A stretch of 36,419 nt of DNA, taken from the NCBI GenBank assembly GCA_009843735.1, contig VYCW01000107.1:1-36419 (forward strand). The letters are read 5' to 3'. The notes under the pieces were generated by a model that was not told the origin of the DNA, ran no database searches, and saw only the letters and a program-made list of their open reading frames with translations. The translations under genes and the position numbers were made by a program. Below are positions 1-8,003 of this stretch, piece by piece. Positions within the stretch are counted from its first letter, which is position 1; every line of letters starts with the position of its first letter. Origin of the DNA: Acidimicrobiaceae bacterium. Its GTDB lineage: Bacteria > Actinomycetota > Acidimicrobiia > Acidimicrobiales > Aldehydirespiratoraceae.

Positions 1-2
1 AG

Positions 3-1925
3 GTCGCCAACCGCGTCGCCGTCAGCGCGCACCACAACAACTTCGACATCAACGGGCTGTGGAGCGAGCGCACGATCAAGTACCTCGAGGCCCGCGCCGC
101 CGGAGGCGCCGGGCTGATCATTGCCGGCGCCATCCGGGTGCATCCCCGCAACCCCGAATCGATCTGCTGGCCGCGCTCGGACTGGGCCTTCGCGCCCGGT
201 CAGTCCGACATGTTCCGGGCCGGCACATCCGCCGTCAAGGCCCACGGCACGACGATCTTCGCCCAGCTCGCCCACGGCGGGCGCCAGTACTGGGACAGCG
301 GCGAGGACATGGAGCCGCTGCTGGCGCCCTCGGCCATCGCCTGTCCGGCCATCGCCGAGACGCCCAAGGAGATGGAGCCCGAGGACCTCGCCGAGGTCGC
401 CGAGTCGTTCGCCGAGGCCGCCGCGATCTGCGCGCAGGCGGGCTTCGACGGCATCGAGGTGCACGCCGCCTACGGCTACCTGCTGTCGTCGTTCATCACG
501 CCCATCACCAACCGCCGCGACGACCGCTACGGGGGCGATCTCAAGGCTCGGATGCGCTATCCGCTGGAGGTGGTCGCCCGGGTGCGGGAGGTGATCGGCC
601 CCGGTATGGCTCTCGGCGTCCGGATGGTTGCCGACGAACGCCTGGAAGGCGGCCTTGCGGCCGCCGACGCTCCGCTGGTGGCTGCCGCGTTCGAGGCGTC
701 CGGGTTGGTCGACTATCTGAGCGTGGTCAGCGGCACCTACGCCAGCGAGGGAGTGCTGGACCCGACGCTGTACGTCGAGCCGGGATGCGACGTGCATCTC
801 GCCGAGAGCGTCAAAGGGGCGGTGCAGGTGCCGGTCCTGGTGGCTGGGCGGATCAAGGATCCCGCCATGGCCGAGAGCATCGTCGCCGAGGGCCGAGCCG
901 ACCTTGTGGCGATGACACGGGCCACGATCTGTGACCCCGACATGCCCCGCAAGGCCCGCGCCAACCGCATCGACGAGATCCGCTGGTGCATCGGCTGCAA
1001 CCAGCGCTGCATCGGCAACCTTGAGCACCACCTGCCGATCAGCTGCATCCAGAACCCGGTCTCCGGGCGCGAGTTCGATCCGTTCTGGGCGCGCCTGCAG
1101 CCTGCGCCGGCGCCCAAGGCGGTGATGGTGATCGGCGCGGGTCCGGCCGGTTGCGAGGCGGCTCGGGTGCTGGCCGAACGCGGCCATCGGGTGACGCTGC
1201 TCGACCGGGCCGAGGTGATCGGCGGGCAGATCCGCGTCATCGAACGCGGCAGCGGCCGGGGCGAGTGGGGCGACGTTCACCGCTACTACTCCAATCGCCT
1301 CGACGCGCTCGGAGTGGACCTGCGCCTCGGCGCCGCGGTGTCGGCGGCCGATGTGCAGGCGCAGCGTCCCGACGCGGTGGTGGTCGCCACGGGATCGGTG
1401 GCCCGCACCCTGCCGTTCGAGCACCTGCCGGCGCTTGAAGGCGTCGAGGCCTCTGTCGATGTGCGCTCAGTTCTCAGCTCCGAGGTGGAGCCGGGGCAAC
1501 GGGTCGTTGTGTATGCCGGGGACAACTACTTGCAGGGCTTGACCGCGGCCGACACGCTGCTGGACCGCGGCCACCGCGTCGACTTGGTGGTGCCCGCGGC
1601 GTCGCCGGGCGCTAAGGCCGAGGCTCAGACCGTGCACACGGTCGTATCGCGGATCGTCTCGAAGGGCGTGGCCTCCATGCGAGCGATGAGCGCCCTGACC
1701 CGCTTCTCGCCGGGCCGTGTTGAGGGTGTGGACATGCTCTGTGGCACGTCCTTCACGCTCGAGTGCGACACGCTGGTGAGCTGCTTCGGCGGCGTCGCCG
1801 ACGACAGCCTCTACCACCGGCTCAAGGGCTGCGTCCCAGAACTGCACCGCATCGGCGACTGCGTGGCGCCGCGCACCACCGACGCGGCCATCTTCGAGGG
1901 GGGCCGCATCGGCCGCCTCATCTGA
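3..1925 (+). CDS. NADH:flavin oxidoreductase of the Old Yellow Enzyme / 2,4-dienoyl-CoA reductase type, 5' partial
   Basis: The reading frame is open from the left edge, so the start lies outside the window; 640 residues are visible. The first about 320 residues form the FMN-binding TIM barrel (RAAGGAGLIIAG near the edge, then HAAYGYLLSSFI and NRRDDRYGG). Next comes a 4Fe-4S site with cysteine codons at 987, 995, 1008 and 1043 (C-x2-C-x3-C-x11-C). A dinucleotide-binding domain follows, opening with VIGAGPAG near 1131. This order matches 2,4-dienoyl-CoA reductase, trimethylamine dehydrogenase and related enone reductases. The family passes electrons from NAD(P)H through FAD, 4Fe-4S and FMN to an activated double bond, or the reverse for amine dehydrogenases; the substrate here is unknown. 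The SDR downstream on the same strand is probably co-transcribed. Confidence 0.9.
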   Translation, partial: VANRVAVSAHHNNFDINGLWSERTIKYLEARAAGGAGLIIAGAIRVHPRNPESICWPRSDWAFAPGQSDMFRAGTSAVKAHGTTIFAQLAHGGRQYWDSGEDMEPLLAPSAIACPAIAETPKEMEPEDLAEVAESFAEAAAICAQAGFDGIEVHAAYGYLLSSFITPITNRRDDRYGGDLKARMRYPLEVVARVREVIGPGMALGVRMVADERLEGGLAAADAPLVAAAFEASGLVDYLSVVSGTYASEGVLDPTLYVEPGCDVHLAESVKGAVQVPVLVAGRIKDPAMAESIVAEGRADLVAMTRATICDPDMPRKARANRIDEIRWCIGCNQRCIGNLEHHLPISCIQNPVSGREFDPFWARLQPAPAPKAVMVIGAGPAGCEAARVLAERGHRVTLLDRAEVIGGQIRVIERGSGRGEWGDVHRYYSNRLDALGVDLRLGAAVSAADVQAQRPDAVVVATGSVARTLPFEHLPALEGVEASVDVRSVLSSEVEPGQRVVVYAGDNYLQGLTAADTLLDRGHRVDLVVPAASPGAKAEAQTVHTVVSRIVSKGVASMRAMSALTRFSPGRVEGVDMLCGTSFTLECDTLVSCFGGVADDSLYHRLKGCVPELHRIGDCVAPRTTDAAIFEGGRIGRLI

Positions 1926-1968
1926 CGCTGGCGTGTGCCGGCCCGAGTGAGAGAGTCTGATCCCTGCC

Positions 1969-2835
1969 ATGAACATCGAGGAGTTGCGCAAGTCCCAATC
2001 GCTGGAGGGCCAGGTGGCCATCGTCACCGGGGCGTCCCGGCCCAACGGCCAGGGTCGGGCCATCTCCAAGGCGCTGGCGGTGCGGGGCGCCAAGCTGGTG
2101 ATGACGGACCTGGAGGGCGACGACCCCCGCTACAACTACGAGGGCTTGGGAGTCGGGTCCGGCGAGATGCTTGCTGAAGCCGTCGAGGAAGTCACAGCGC
2201 TTGGAACCGATGCCATCGGGGTCACCGCCGACATCACCGACAAGGCTGAGATCGACAGGGTCGTCGATGCCGCGCTGGAGGCCTTCGGCGGGATCGACAT
2301 CCTGGTGAACAACGCCGGATCGGTGCACGGCCACTTCATCGCCGAACTCACCGACGACATATGGGACGCCTCCTACCGGGTGAACCTCAAGGCGCCGGTT
2401 GACTTCGCCGCGGCCGTGCTGCCCCACATGCGAGAACGGGGTGGCGGGTCGATCGTGCAGAACACCTCAGTGGCTGGCCTCGTCGCCTTCGCCGGTGGAG
2501 GCTGCTACAGCGGCACCAAACACGGCGCGGTCGGGATGATGAAGGTGATGGCCGAGGAGTTCGGCCCGGACAACATCCGGGTGAACGCGGTCTGTCCGGG
2601 CAACGTATGGACTGACATCAGCCAGCGCGAGGCGGAACTATTCAGCGAGCGCGGTTTCGGCGACAGCGCTGCGCAGGTCATCCAGACGATGAAGGACATG
2701 GCCAGCCTTCCGGGCCGCTACGCCACCCCTCAAGACATCGCCGAGGCGGTCGCCTTCCTTTGCACCCCCGGCGCCAAGTTCATCACCGGCATCACGCTCA
2801 GAGTGGACGGCGGGATCAGCATCGTCGGGGCCTAG
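1969..2835 (+). CDS. SDR family NAD(P)-dependent oxidoreductase
   Basis: A 288-residue classical short-chain dehydrogenase/reductase. The Rossmann motif is a longer variant, TGASRPNGQG, near residue 25. NNAG follows, then Ser in NTSVAG and the catalytic Tyr and Lys in YSGTK. The C-terminus ends in the usual ITGITLRVDGG. Classical SDRs interconvert an alcohol and a ketone with NAD(P)H in the cytoplasm. It starts 43 bases after the flavin oxidoreductase and likely shares its transcript. The variant glycine motif also occurs in the SDR at 3595-4392 (TGASHPRGMG), so the two may be related paralogues. Its 3' end faces the AroM-family gene, with only 22 bases between the stop codons and no clear terminator. 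The substrate cannot be told. Confidence 0.93.
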   Translation: MNIEELRKSQSLEGQVAIVTGASRPNGQGRAISKALAVRGAKLVMTDLEGDDPRYNYEGLGVGSGEMLAEAVEEVTALGTDAIGVTADITDKAEIDRVVDAALEAFGGIDILVNNAGSVHGHFIAELTDDIWDASYRVNLKAPVDFAAAVLPHMRERGGGSIVQNTSVAGLVAFAGGGCYSGTKHGAVGMMKVMAEEFGPDNIRVNAVCPGNVWTDISQREAELFSERGFGDSAAQVIQTMKDMASLPGRYATPQDIAEAVAFLCTPGAKFITGITLRVDGGISIVGA

Positions 2836-2857
2836 AGGGTGCCCCGGGCGGAGACGG

Positions 2858-3559
2858 TCAACAGTAGGCGTGCTCGGTGACCATCCCGGTGAGCTGCATC
2901 GCCCGCAGGACCGGCTTGCCTGAAGCCCCGGCCACCACGGCCCGGTGGTGCTCGGTGTAGGCCATGCAGTCCATCACGATCACGTCGACATCCTGAACTG
3001 CCAGCGAGCGGGCCACCTCGGCGTACTGGTCGTCGCTGAAGACCACGTCCTCTCCGGGCACCTGCGGTGCGGCGTAGTGGGCGTGGATCTCCAGTCCGCG
3101 GCGTTCGCCCAAGGCCAGCCAGTGCTGGATCTCCTCCTCCATGGCCGCCTCGACCGGCTGCATCACCCCGATGGCACCGGATCCACCGGCGACGGTGGCC
3201 GCGGTGTCCTCGAGGATCGTGTAGGGAGTGACTACGCCCTCCATGGCGTCGAGCTCCTCCCAGGGGAGGGTGCAGCAGATCATCACCGCGTCGCATCCGT
3301 CGTGCAGCAGGCGCTGCGCCTGCCGCTGGAGCCCCTCCAGCACGACCTCGCGGGTGATGTTGACCGTCGATCCGTCCTCGAGGATCTCGGCGTACGAGTT
3401 GGGCTCCACCCCTTCGGACAGCGCCCGCAGTTCGTCGTCGCTCATGCCGTCCTGAGAGCCGCAGACCACCAGGTCCGCCTCGAGGTCGAGGTGCTCCTCG
3501 ACGAACGCGATCATCTCCGGGTCGGACCGGTAGGGGACCAGCACTCCGATTGTCGTCAT
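2858..3559 (-). CDS. AroM family protein (Asp/Glu racemase-like fold)
   Basis: A 233-residue protein resembling E. coli AroM along its length: an N-terminal IGVLVPY strand, ADLVVCGSQDGMSDDE, a central NITREVVLEGLQ helix and the C-terminal VDVIVMDCMAYTEHHR block. AroM has no established reaction, but it belongs structurally to the two-cysteine Asp/Glu racemase and maleate isomerase superfamily. Here Cys95-Cys96-Thr (ICCT) and Cys198 (MDCMAY) sit where that superfamily keeps its catalytic pair. From memory, E. coli AroM lacks the first cysteine, so this copy may be a working racemase or isomerase; that is inference. AAGGAGA lies 7 bases before the ATG. It is the last gene of the operon starting with the Rieske oxygenase at 6893. 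Confidence 0.8.
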   Translation of the reverse strand: MTTIGVLVPYRSDPEMIAFVEEHLDLEADLVVCGSQDGMSDDELRALSEGVEPNSYAEILEDGSTVNITREVVLEGLQRQAQRLLHDGCDAVMICCTLPWEELDAMEGVVTPYTILEDTAATVAGGSGAIGVMQPVEAAMEEEIQHWLALGERRGLEIHAHYAAPQVPGEDVVFSDDQYAEVARSLAVQDVDVIVMDCMAYTEHHRAVVAGASGKPVLRAMQLTGMVTEHAYC

Positions 3560-3594
3560 GGTCTTTCTCCTTGTTCAGCTCTGCTTGCGGGCGG

Positions 3595-4392
3595 TCACAG
3601 CCCTGGCGCCATACCGCCCGCGATCGGGATGCTCACCCCAGTCAGGTAGCGCCCCTCGGGACCGACCAGGAAGGCCACCACGCCGGCCACCTCTTCTGGC
3701 TCGCAGGAGTAACCGAGCGGGATGAAGCTGACCTCCAGCTCTTCTGCCTCCTCGTACGACAGCCCGTGCATGTCCATGTGCATCTCCATGACCCGGGCGT
3801 GCAGTTGGGTCCTGACCGAGCCCGGGCAGATGGCCACGCAGCGGATGTTGTCGGGGCCGAACTCCAGCGCGATGGCCTTGGTCAGCCCGATCACGGCGTG
3901 CTTGCTGGCGGTGTAGGGCGGCGGTATCCCGGCGATGGCGCCCAGCCCCGACATCGAGGAGTTGTTTACGATCACCCCGCCGCCGGCGGCCTGCATGTGG
4001 GGGATGACCGCGCAGCTGAACCGGTTGACCCCCATGAGGTTGACCGCCAGGGTCTGCGACCAGATCTCCTCGGAGTTCTCCAGCAGCTGGTGGCTGCCGA
4101 TCCCCACGCCCGCATTGTTGACCAGGATCTCCGGCGGTCCCAGCTGCTCGACAACTGTGGCCACGCAGGACTGCACCGAGTCACCGTCGGTGGCGTCAGC
4201 ATGCACGGCGCCGGCCCGTCCGCCCGAGGCCACGATGCCGGCCGCCCGCTCGGCCAGCTCGTCGGCCGTGCTCTCGAGGTCGACCAAGGCAACGGTCGCA
4301 CCGAGGCCGGCGAGCTTGGCGGCCACCGCCGCGCCCATGCCTCGCGGATGGGAGGCGCCCGTGACGATGGCGGTCTTGCCTTCAAGGCTCAT
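3595..4392 (-). CDS. SDR family NAD(P)-dependent oxidoreductase
   Basis: A 265-residue classical SDR. It has the glycine motif TGASHPRGMG, then NNAG, an asparagine in AVNLMG, a serine in NNSSMSG and the catalytic YTASK. It ends in LTGVSIPIAGG. The predicted role is NAD(P)-dependent alcohol/ketone interconversion on a pathway intermediate. GAGGAGG, which overlaps the stop of the upstream NTF2-like gene, lies 8 bases before the ATG and indicates coupled translation. It is fourth in the operon Rieske oxygenase, SDR, NTF2-like, SDR, AroM. Its long glycine motif resembles that of the SDR at 1969-2835 rather than that of its operon partner at 4821-5573. Confidence 0.93.
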   Translation of the reverse strand: MSLEGKTAIVTGASHPRGMGAAVAAKLAGLGATVALVDLESTADELAERAAGIVASGGRAGAVHADATDGDSVQSCVATVVEQLGPPEILVNNAGVGIGSHQLLENSEEIWSQTLAVNLMGVNRFSCAVIPHMQAAGGGVIVNNSSMSGLGAIAGIPPPYTASKHAVIGLTKAIALEFGPDNIRCVAICPGSVRTQLHARVMEMHMDMHGLSYEEAEELEVSFIPLGYSCEPEEVAGVVAFLVGPEGRYLTGVSIPIAGGMAPGL

Positions 4393-4405
4393 GTGAACGG
4401 CCTCC

Positions 4406-4792
4406 TCAAAGCTCGATGGCGTCGAACAGGTCGCCTCCGTCGAAGGTCAGCGCATCCCAATGCTCGATGAAGCGCCCGTCGGCGGCCTTCCGGAAGAAGT
4501 CGGCGGATCGGTAGGCGACGGTGTCGCCCGAGGACGGGTCGATGCCCTCGACCCGTTGCAGGATCACCTCCATGTCGCCGTCGACCATGGTCAGGATCGT
4601 TTCGCGCTTGAGGGACGTCATGGCCTGCTTGATCGCCTCAACCTCCTCGAACAGCGCGTCGGCGCTGGTCTCATACGGCTGGGTGTTGGAGTGATAGTCC
4701 GGGTGGAGAAAGGCCCGGGCCTCCTCGTAGCGGCCGTCGGTCAAGCACTCGTACAGCTGCTCGACGTTCGGCTTGGGCTTCTTGCCGGTCAT
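4406..4792 (-). CDS. NTF2-like / SnoaL-like small protein
   Basis: A 128-residue protein with the features of the NTF2-like cone fold: an N-terminal helix (NVEQLYECLTDGRYEEARAF), then HPDYHSNTQPYE, a long helix, and beta strands ending in FIEHWDALTFD. The family includes SnoaL-type cyclases, ketosteroid isomerase-like enzymes, hydratases and binding proteins, so the fold alone does not give the reaction. It lies between two SDRs in an oxygenase operon, which suggests a non-redox step such as isomerisation, dehydration or ring closure; that is inference. The ATG is preceded by GGAGAGGA, and the gap to the downstream SDR is 13 bases. Confidence 0.8.
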   Translation of the reverse strand: MTGKKPKPNVEQLYECLTDGRYEEARAFLHPDYHSNTQPYETSADALFEEVEAIKQAMTSLKRETILTMVDGDMEVILQRVEGIDPSSGDTVAYRSADFFRKAADGRFIEHWDALTFDGGDLFDAIEL

Positions 4793-4820
4793 CGCTGTAG
4801 TCCTCTCCGGGAGATTCCGG

Positions 4821-5573
4821 TCACCCGCTCTCTTCGCGGACGCGGACGCCGGCCATGATGCCGCCGTCGATCACGAAGTCGGCGCCGGTGGCGTAGCTCG
4901 ACTGGTCCGAGGCGAGGAACAGGACGGTGTTGGCGATCTCGTGGGGCCGGCCGACGCGTTCGAGGGTGGTGATCTTGTGGGTGTAGGACGCCTCCTCCTC
5001 GATCATCATCTCAGTGTCGATCATGCCGGGGCAGACGCTGTTGACGCGGATGCCGTGGCGGCCCCATTCGAAGGCCGCGCTCCGGGTGAGGCCCCGCACC
5101 GCGAACTTGCTGGTGACGTAGGCGCCGACCTCGTCGGACGCGACGAACCCGTTCGCTGACGAGATATTGACGATCGAACCGCCGCCGTTGCGCCTCATGG
5201 ACTCGAACACGGCCCGCATCCCGAGGAACACGCCGGTCGCGTTGACCGCCATCGTCTGCTCGTACAGCTCCACCGATGTGCTCTCGAGCGGCGAGAACCG
5301 CGCGATCCCGGCGTTGTTGACGAGGACGCCGGGAGGGCCGAGGGTGTCCTGGCAGAACTGGACTGCAGCGGCCCACTGATCCTCGTCCGTCACGTCCAGT
5401 TCGAAGGGCGCAGCCGCGGGCCCGATCTCGTCGGCCACCGCCCGGCATGTCTCGGCGTTGATGTCACACACCAGGACGCGGGCGCCGTGCCGGGCCAGGG
5501 TCCTGGCCGACTCGGCTCCCAGCCCCCGGCCGGCTCCGGTGACGATGGCGATCTTGCCCTCAAGCTGAGTCAT
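4821..5573 (-). CDS. SDR family NAD(P)-dependent oxidoreductase
   Basis: A 250-residue classical SDR with all standard marks: TGAGRGLG at residues 12-19, NNAG, the asparagine of AVNATG, the serine of NISSANG, YVTSK and the closing GADFVIDGG. Length and motifs are typical of FabG-like dehydrogenases. It follows the Rieske oxygenase by 51 bases and precedes the NTF2-like gene by 28, so it is second in that operon. In such operons an SDR often oxidises the alcohol made by the oxygenase to a ketone. The substrate is unknown, but the enzyme class is secure. Confidence 0.94.
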   Translation of the reverse strand: MTQLEGKIAIVTGAGRGLGAESARTLARHGARVLVCDINAETCRAVADEIGPAAAPFELDVTDEDQWAAAVQFCQDTLGPPGVLVNNAGIARFSPLESTSVELYEQTMAVNATGVFLGMRAVFESMRRNGGGSIVNISSANGFVASDEVGAYVTSKFAVRGLTRSAAFEWGRHGIRVNSVCPGMIDTEMMIEEEASYTHKITTLERVGRPHEIANTVLFLASDQSSYATGADFVIDGGIMAGVRVREESG

Positions 5574-5624
5574 TCGTCCCTCTTATGGGTGGGAGGCGCC
5601 GTCGGTGTGGCCGCACCGGCGCGG

Positions 5625-6893
5625 TCACGCCGAGACCGGCTCGGGCGTGCCAACCTGTTGGCGAAGCCGACGGACGTACCACCGCTGGAAGTCTCCGATG
5701 AAGCTCTCCTGGGGAGCTAGGCGACCGGGACGGTAGGCGCGCGACGTTGCACCCTGGTAGGTCCGCTCCCAGATCGGGAAGTCCTCGTCGTTGACCTCGG
5801 TGTAGAACTCGCACACCTCGTCGACGTCGTAGTCCCGCCCCTCCTCCGCGTCCTTGTCGACCAGCCACGTTGTCTGCCAGTAGACCTCGTTGTGAGCCGC
5901 CGGCCTGATGCTGAACATGGTGGCGTGGTCAGCCGACATGAACAGCGAGTCGAGCGGGTTGAAATTGGAGAACACCGAGGCGCCGTCGGACTCCGTGAAC
6001 CGGCCCATCAGCGGAGCCACCCGCTTACCGCCGATCGTCTCCGACTGGTAGCCGGGGGCCAGCGGGCCCCGCACAAGCCAGCGGAACTGCTCGGCTTCCT
6101 CGCCGTCCTGGACGACAACGCCGGTCACATCGGGGAGTTGGGTCAGAGCGGCCTCCCATTCCTTCATCTCCTGCTCTGCCTGGGCCTCAGCCGTGATCAC
6201 CTCCGCGGTTCGGGTGGCCGCGGCCGCTTGCCAGTAGGCCGGGGTGCGGGTCTTGGTGAAGTTGGGGTGCACGACAGGCACGTGATACGGGTCGATGGTG
6301 TTCTCCACGAGGGTCTTCCAGTTGGCGGTTGCCGGGAAGCCGTGGACCCGGATTACCTTGGCGTCGGCGATTCCGTAGTACTGAAAGAGCTCGTGGAAGG
6401 GCTGGTAGGCCGCGTCGAAGTCGGTAGGGGTGTCTGACACCGACAAGAAGATCAGGCCTTGGAACACACGCAGGTGGCACGGACGGAGGTTGTGGGCCTC
6501 CGGATCGAAGGTCTCGTCGAAGACCACTTCGAGACGGCGGGACTTGATCCGGCCCTCCAGGCTGTAGCTCCAGTTGTGGTAGGGGCAGGTGAGCTGGCGC
6601 AATCCCTTGGCGCTCTCGTCGCAGAGGCGGGCGGCCCGGTGGCTGCACACGTTGTAGAAGGCGCGCACGATGCCGTCGCTGCCCCGCACGACGATTATCG
6701 ACTCGCCCAGCAGCGACACGACCATGGTGTCTCCGGCGTCGGGAATCTGCGAGACGTGCCCCACGATGTACCAGAAGCGCTCCAGTAGCTCGATGTCCGC
6801 GGCCCACACGTCGGGATCGGTGTAGAACCCCGCCGGCAGCCCGTAGCCCGGCCGGTACTGCTCGAGGAGTGGACTGATCCGTTCTGACCTCAC
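5625..6893 (-). CDS. Rieske non-heme iron aromatic-ring-hydroxylating-type oxygenase, alpha subunit
   Basis: A 422-residue oxygenase alpha subunit. The Rieske 2Fe-2S ligands are C83, H85, C103 and H106 (CSH and CPYH). The mononuclear iron site is in ENTIDPYHVPVVH: bridging Asp201, ligands His204 and His209, with a late Asp (about 371, NDEDF) as the third. The family uses O2 and electrons to hydroxylate or demethylate substrates. The start chosen is GTG at 6893 because GGGAGGAG sits just before it; a TTG at 6962 would place the N-terminus over the -35 box. Promoter, operator and a second palindrome lie at 6913-6962. It leads a five-gene operon. No beta subunit, ferredoxin or reductase is nearby, so electrons must come from elsewhere. 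Confidence 0.93.
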   Translation of the reverse strand: MRSERISPLLEQYRPGYGLPAGFYTDPDVWAADIELLERFWYIVGHVSQIPDAGDTMVVSLLGESIIVVRGSDGIVRAFYNVCSHRAARLCDESAKGLRQLTCPYHNWSYSLEGRIKSRRLEVVFDETFDPEAHNLRPCHLRVFQGLIFLSVSDTPTDFDAAYQPFHELFQYYGIADAKVIRVHGFPATANWKTLVENTIDPYHVPVVHPNFTKTRTPAYWQAAAATRTAEVITAEAQAEQEMKEWEAALTQLPDVTGVVVQDGEEAEQFRWLVRGPLAPGYQSETIGGKRVAPLMGRFTESDGASVFSNFNPLDSLFMSADHATMFSIRPAAHNEVYWQTTWLVDKDAEEGRDYDVDEVCEFYTEVNDEDFPIWERTYQGATSRAYRPGRLAPQESFIGDFQRWYVRRLRQQVGTPEPVSA

Positions 6894-6895
6894 GT

Positions 6896-6903
6896 CTCCT
6901 CCC
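6896..6903 (-). promoter_or_regulatory. Ribosome binding site of the Rieske oxygenase gene
   Basis: On the minus strand GGGAGGAG is followed by AC and the GTG start at 6893. This strong Shine-Dalgarno sequence decides the start against the longer frame from TTG at 6962. Confidence 0.75.
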
Positions 6904-6912
6904 GGTCGTATG

Positions 6913-6938
6913 CTAATGTGGGTCTTGACCCATATTAG
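6913..6938. promoter_or_regulatory. Palindromic operator A, probable TetR site of the Rieske operon
   Basis: A 26-base inverted repeat with 12-base arms, CTAATGTGGGTC and GACCCATATTAG, around a 2-base centre and with one mismatched pair. It overlaps the predicted -10 region and start of transcription of the Rieske operon. Its half-site TAATRTGGGT and the 6 bases between GGG and CCC match the palindrome at 11014-11037 before the tetR gene. The binding protein is inferred from that match. Confidence 0.75.
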
Positions 6939-6962
6939 GCACGCGGAGTCTCCGCGTGTCAA
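6932..6962 (-). promoter_or_regulatory. Promoter of the Rieske operon
   Basis: Read on the minus strand, a perfect TTGACA -35 box lies at 6962-6957 and a TAATAT -10 candidate at 6937-6932 (spacer 19; CTAATA gives 18). The spacer is slightly long, as expected for a regulated promoter. Operator A covers the -10, and a second palindrome fills the spacer. Transcription would start near 6925, leaving a leader of about 30 bases that contains the ribosome binding site. Confidence 0.6.
6940..6958. promoter_or_regulatory. Perfect 19-base palindrome in the promoter spacer
   Basis: CACGCGGAG and CTCCGCGTG form perfect 9-base arms around a single base, lying between the -35 and -10 boxes of the Rieske operon and one base from operator A. 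No copy was seen before tetR or other genes, so it may bind a second regulator specific to this operon. Function is inferred only from position and symmetry. Confidence 0.55.
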
Positions 6963-7019
6963 GTGACGGGCTGCGGGATGACCGGCTGCTCGCCGACGTG
7001 CCCATCAGAAGCCGCCCCG

Positions 7020-8003
7020 TCATGCCAGCGTGCGATGGATCGCCGCGATGAGCTTGCCCGCGTCGGGGAGGTAGGCCTGCTCCAGCTGCGACGTGCTCGG
7101 CACGGGGATGTTGGGGGCCGCCACCCGCTCGATGGGGGCGTCCAGCAGGAAGAAGTTGTCGCCGGCTGCGGCCTGGGCTGCCAGCTCGGCGCCGAGGCCG
7201 CCGCGTATGCGGCTCTCCTCGATGATCACCAGCCGGTTGGTCTTGGCCACCGAGGCGAAGATCGTTTCAGCATCGAGCGGGACGATGGTGCGGGGGTCGA
7301 CGACCTCGACGGAGACCCCCTGCTCTGCCAGCGTCTCCGCGGCGATCAGGGCCTGGTTCACCATGGCGCCGAAGGCGACCACGGTGACGTCGCTGCCCTC
7401 CCGGCGGACGGCCGCCTCCCCGAACGGCACCAGATGGTCGCCGTCGGGTACATCCGATTCCGCGTTCTGGAGACACAGGAGCATGTGCTCAAGGAACAGG
7501 ACGGGGTCGTTCGAGCGGATCGCGGTCTTCAGGAGACCCTTGGCGTCGGCCGGGGTGGACGGCATGGCGATGGGCAGGCCGGGCGTCTGGAAGAAGTGGG
7601 TCTCGGTGGACTGAGAGTGGTGCAGGCCGTAGGCGAAGCCTCCGCCGGTGGGCATGCGGATCACCAGCGGCACCTCGTACTGGCCCTGGGTCATGTACCG
7701 CCACTGGGCCACCTGGTTCACGATCTGGTCGGCGGCCAGCAGCGCGAAGTCCGAGAACATGATCTCGACGACGGGCCTCATGCCCTCGAGCGCCGCACCC
7801 ATGGCCACACCGACTAGCGCGTTCTCGTGGATGGGGGTGTCGACAACCCGCTCGGTGCCGAACTCCTCGGCCAGGCCGGCGGTGATGCCGAGGTTGGAGA
7901 CCCTGATGTCCTCGCCGAGCAGGAAGACGCGGTCGTCGCGCTGCATCTCCTCGCGCAGCGCGTCCGTCAGGGCGTCCATGTACTTCACCACCGCCATGCT
8001 CAC
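7020..8003 (-). CDS. 2-oxoacid (acetoin/pyruvate-type) dehydrogenase E1 component, beta subunit
   Basis: A 327-residue ThDP-dependent E1-beta subunit. It begins with VVKYMDALTDALREEM and has LLGEDI, the essential Glu60 in DTPIHENALVG, which contacts the thiazolium-activating aminopyrimidine, and HHSQSTE at 128-134 where the family has HSQS. The C-terminal transketolase-like domain includes VVDPRTIVPLD and IIEESRIRGG. With an alpha subunit it oxidatively decarboxylates a 2-oxo acid, or cleaves acetoin, onto lipoyl. Its GTG start overlaps the upstream TGA (GTGA); an ATG six bases later is an alternative. It ends operon C. The beta-side active site looks normal, unlike that of its alpha partner. 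Confidence 0.93.
   Translation of the reverse strand: MSMAVVKYMDALTDALREEMQRDDRVFLLGEDIRVSNLGITAGLAEEFGTERVVDTPIHENALVGVAMGAALEGMRPVVEIMFSDFALLAADQIVNQVAQWRYMTQGQYEVPLVIRMPTGGGFAYGLHHSQSTETHFFQTPGLPIAMPSTPADAKGLLKTAIRSNDPVLFLEHMLLCLQNAESDVPDGDHLVPFGEAAVRREGSDVTVVAFGAMVNQALIAAETLAEQGVSVEVVDPRTIVPLDAETIFASVAKTNRLVIIEESRIRGGLGAELAAQAAAGDNFFLLDAPIERVAAPNIPVPSTSQLEQAYLPDAGKLIAAIHRTLA

Noticed and set aside
6894-6962. N-terminal extension of the Rieske oxygenase from TTG 6962
   Set aside because: It would be coded by the promoter and operator sequence, while GTG 6893 has a strong ribosome binding site.
6964-7022. Inverted repeat TGACGGG/CCCGTCA after the E1-beta stop, a possible terminator
   Set aside because: The 7-base arms are 45 bases apart and there is no T run; too weak to call.
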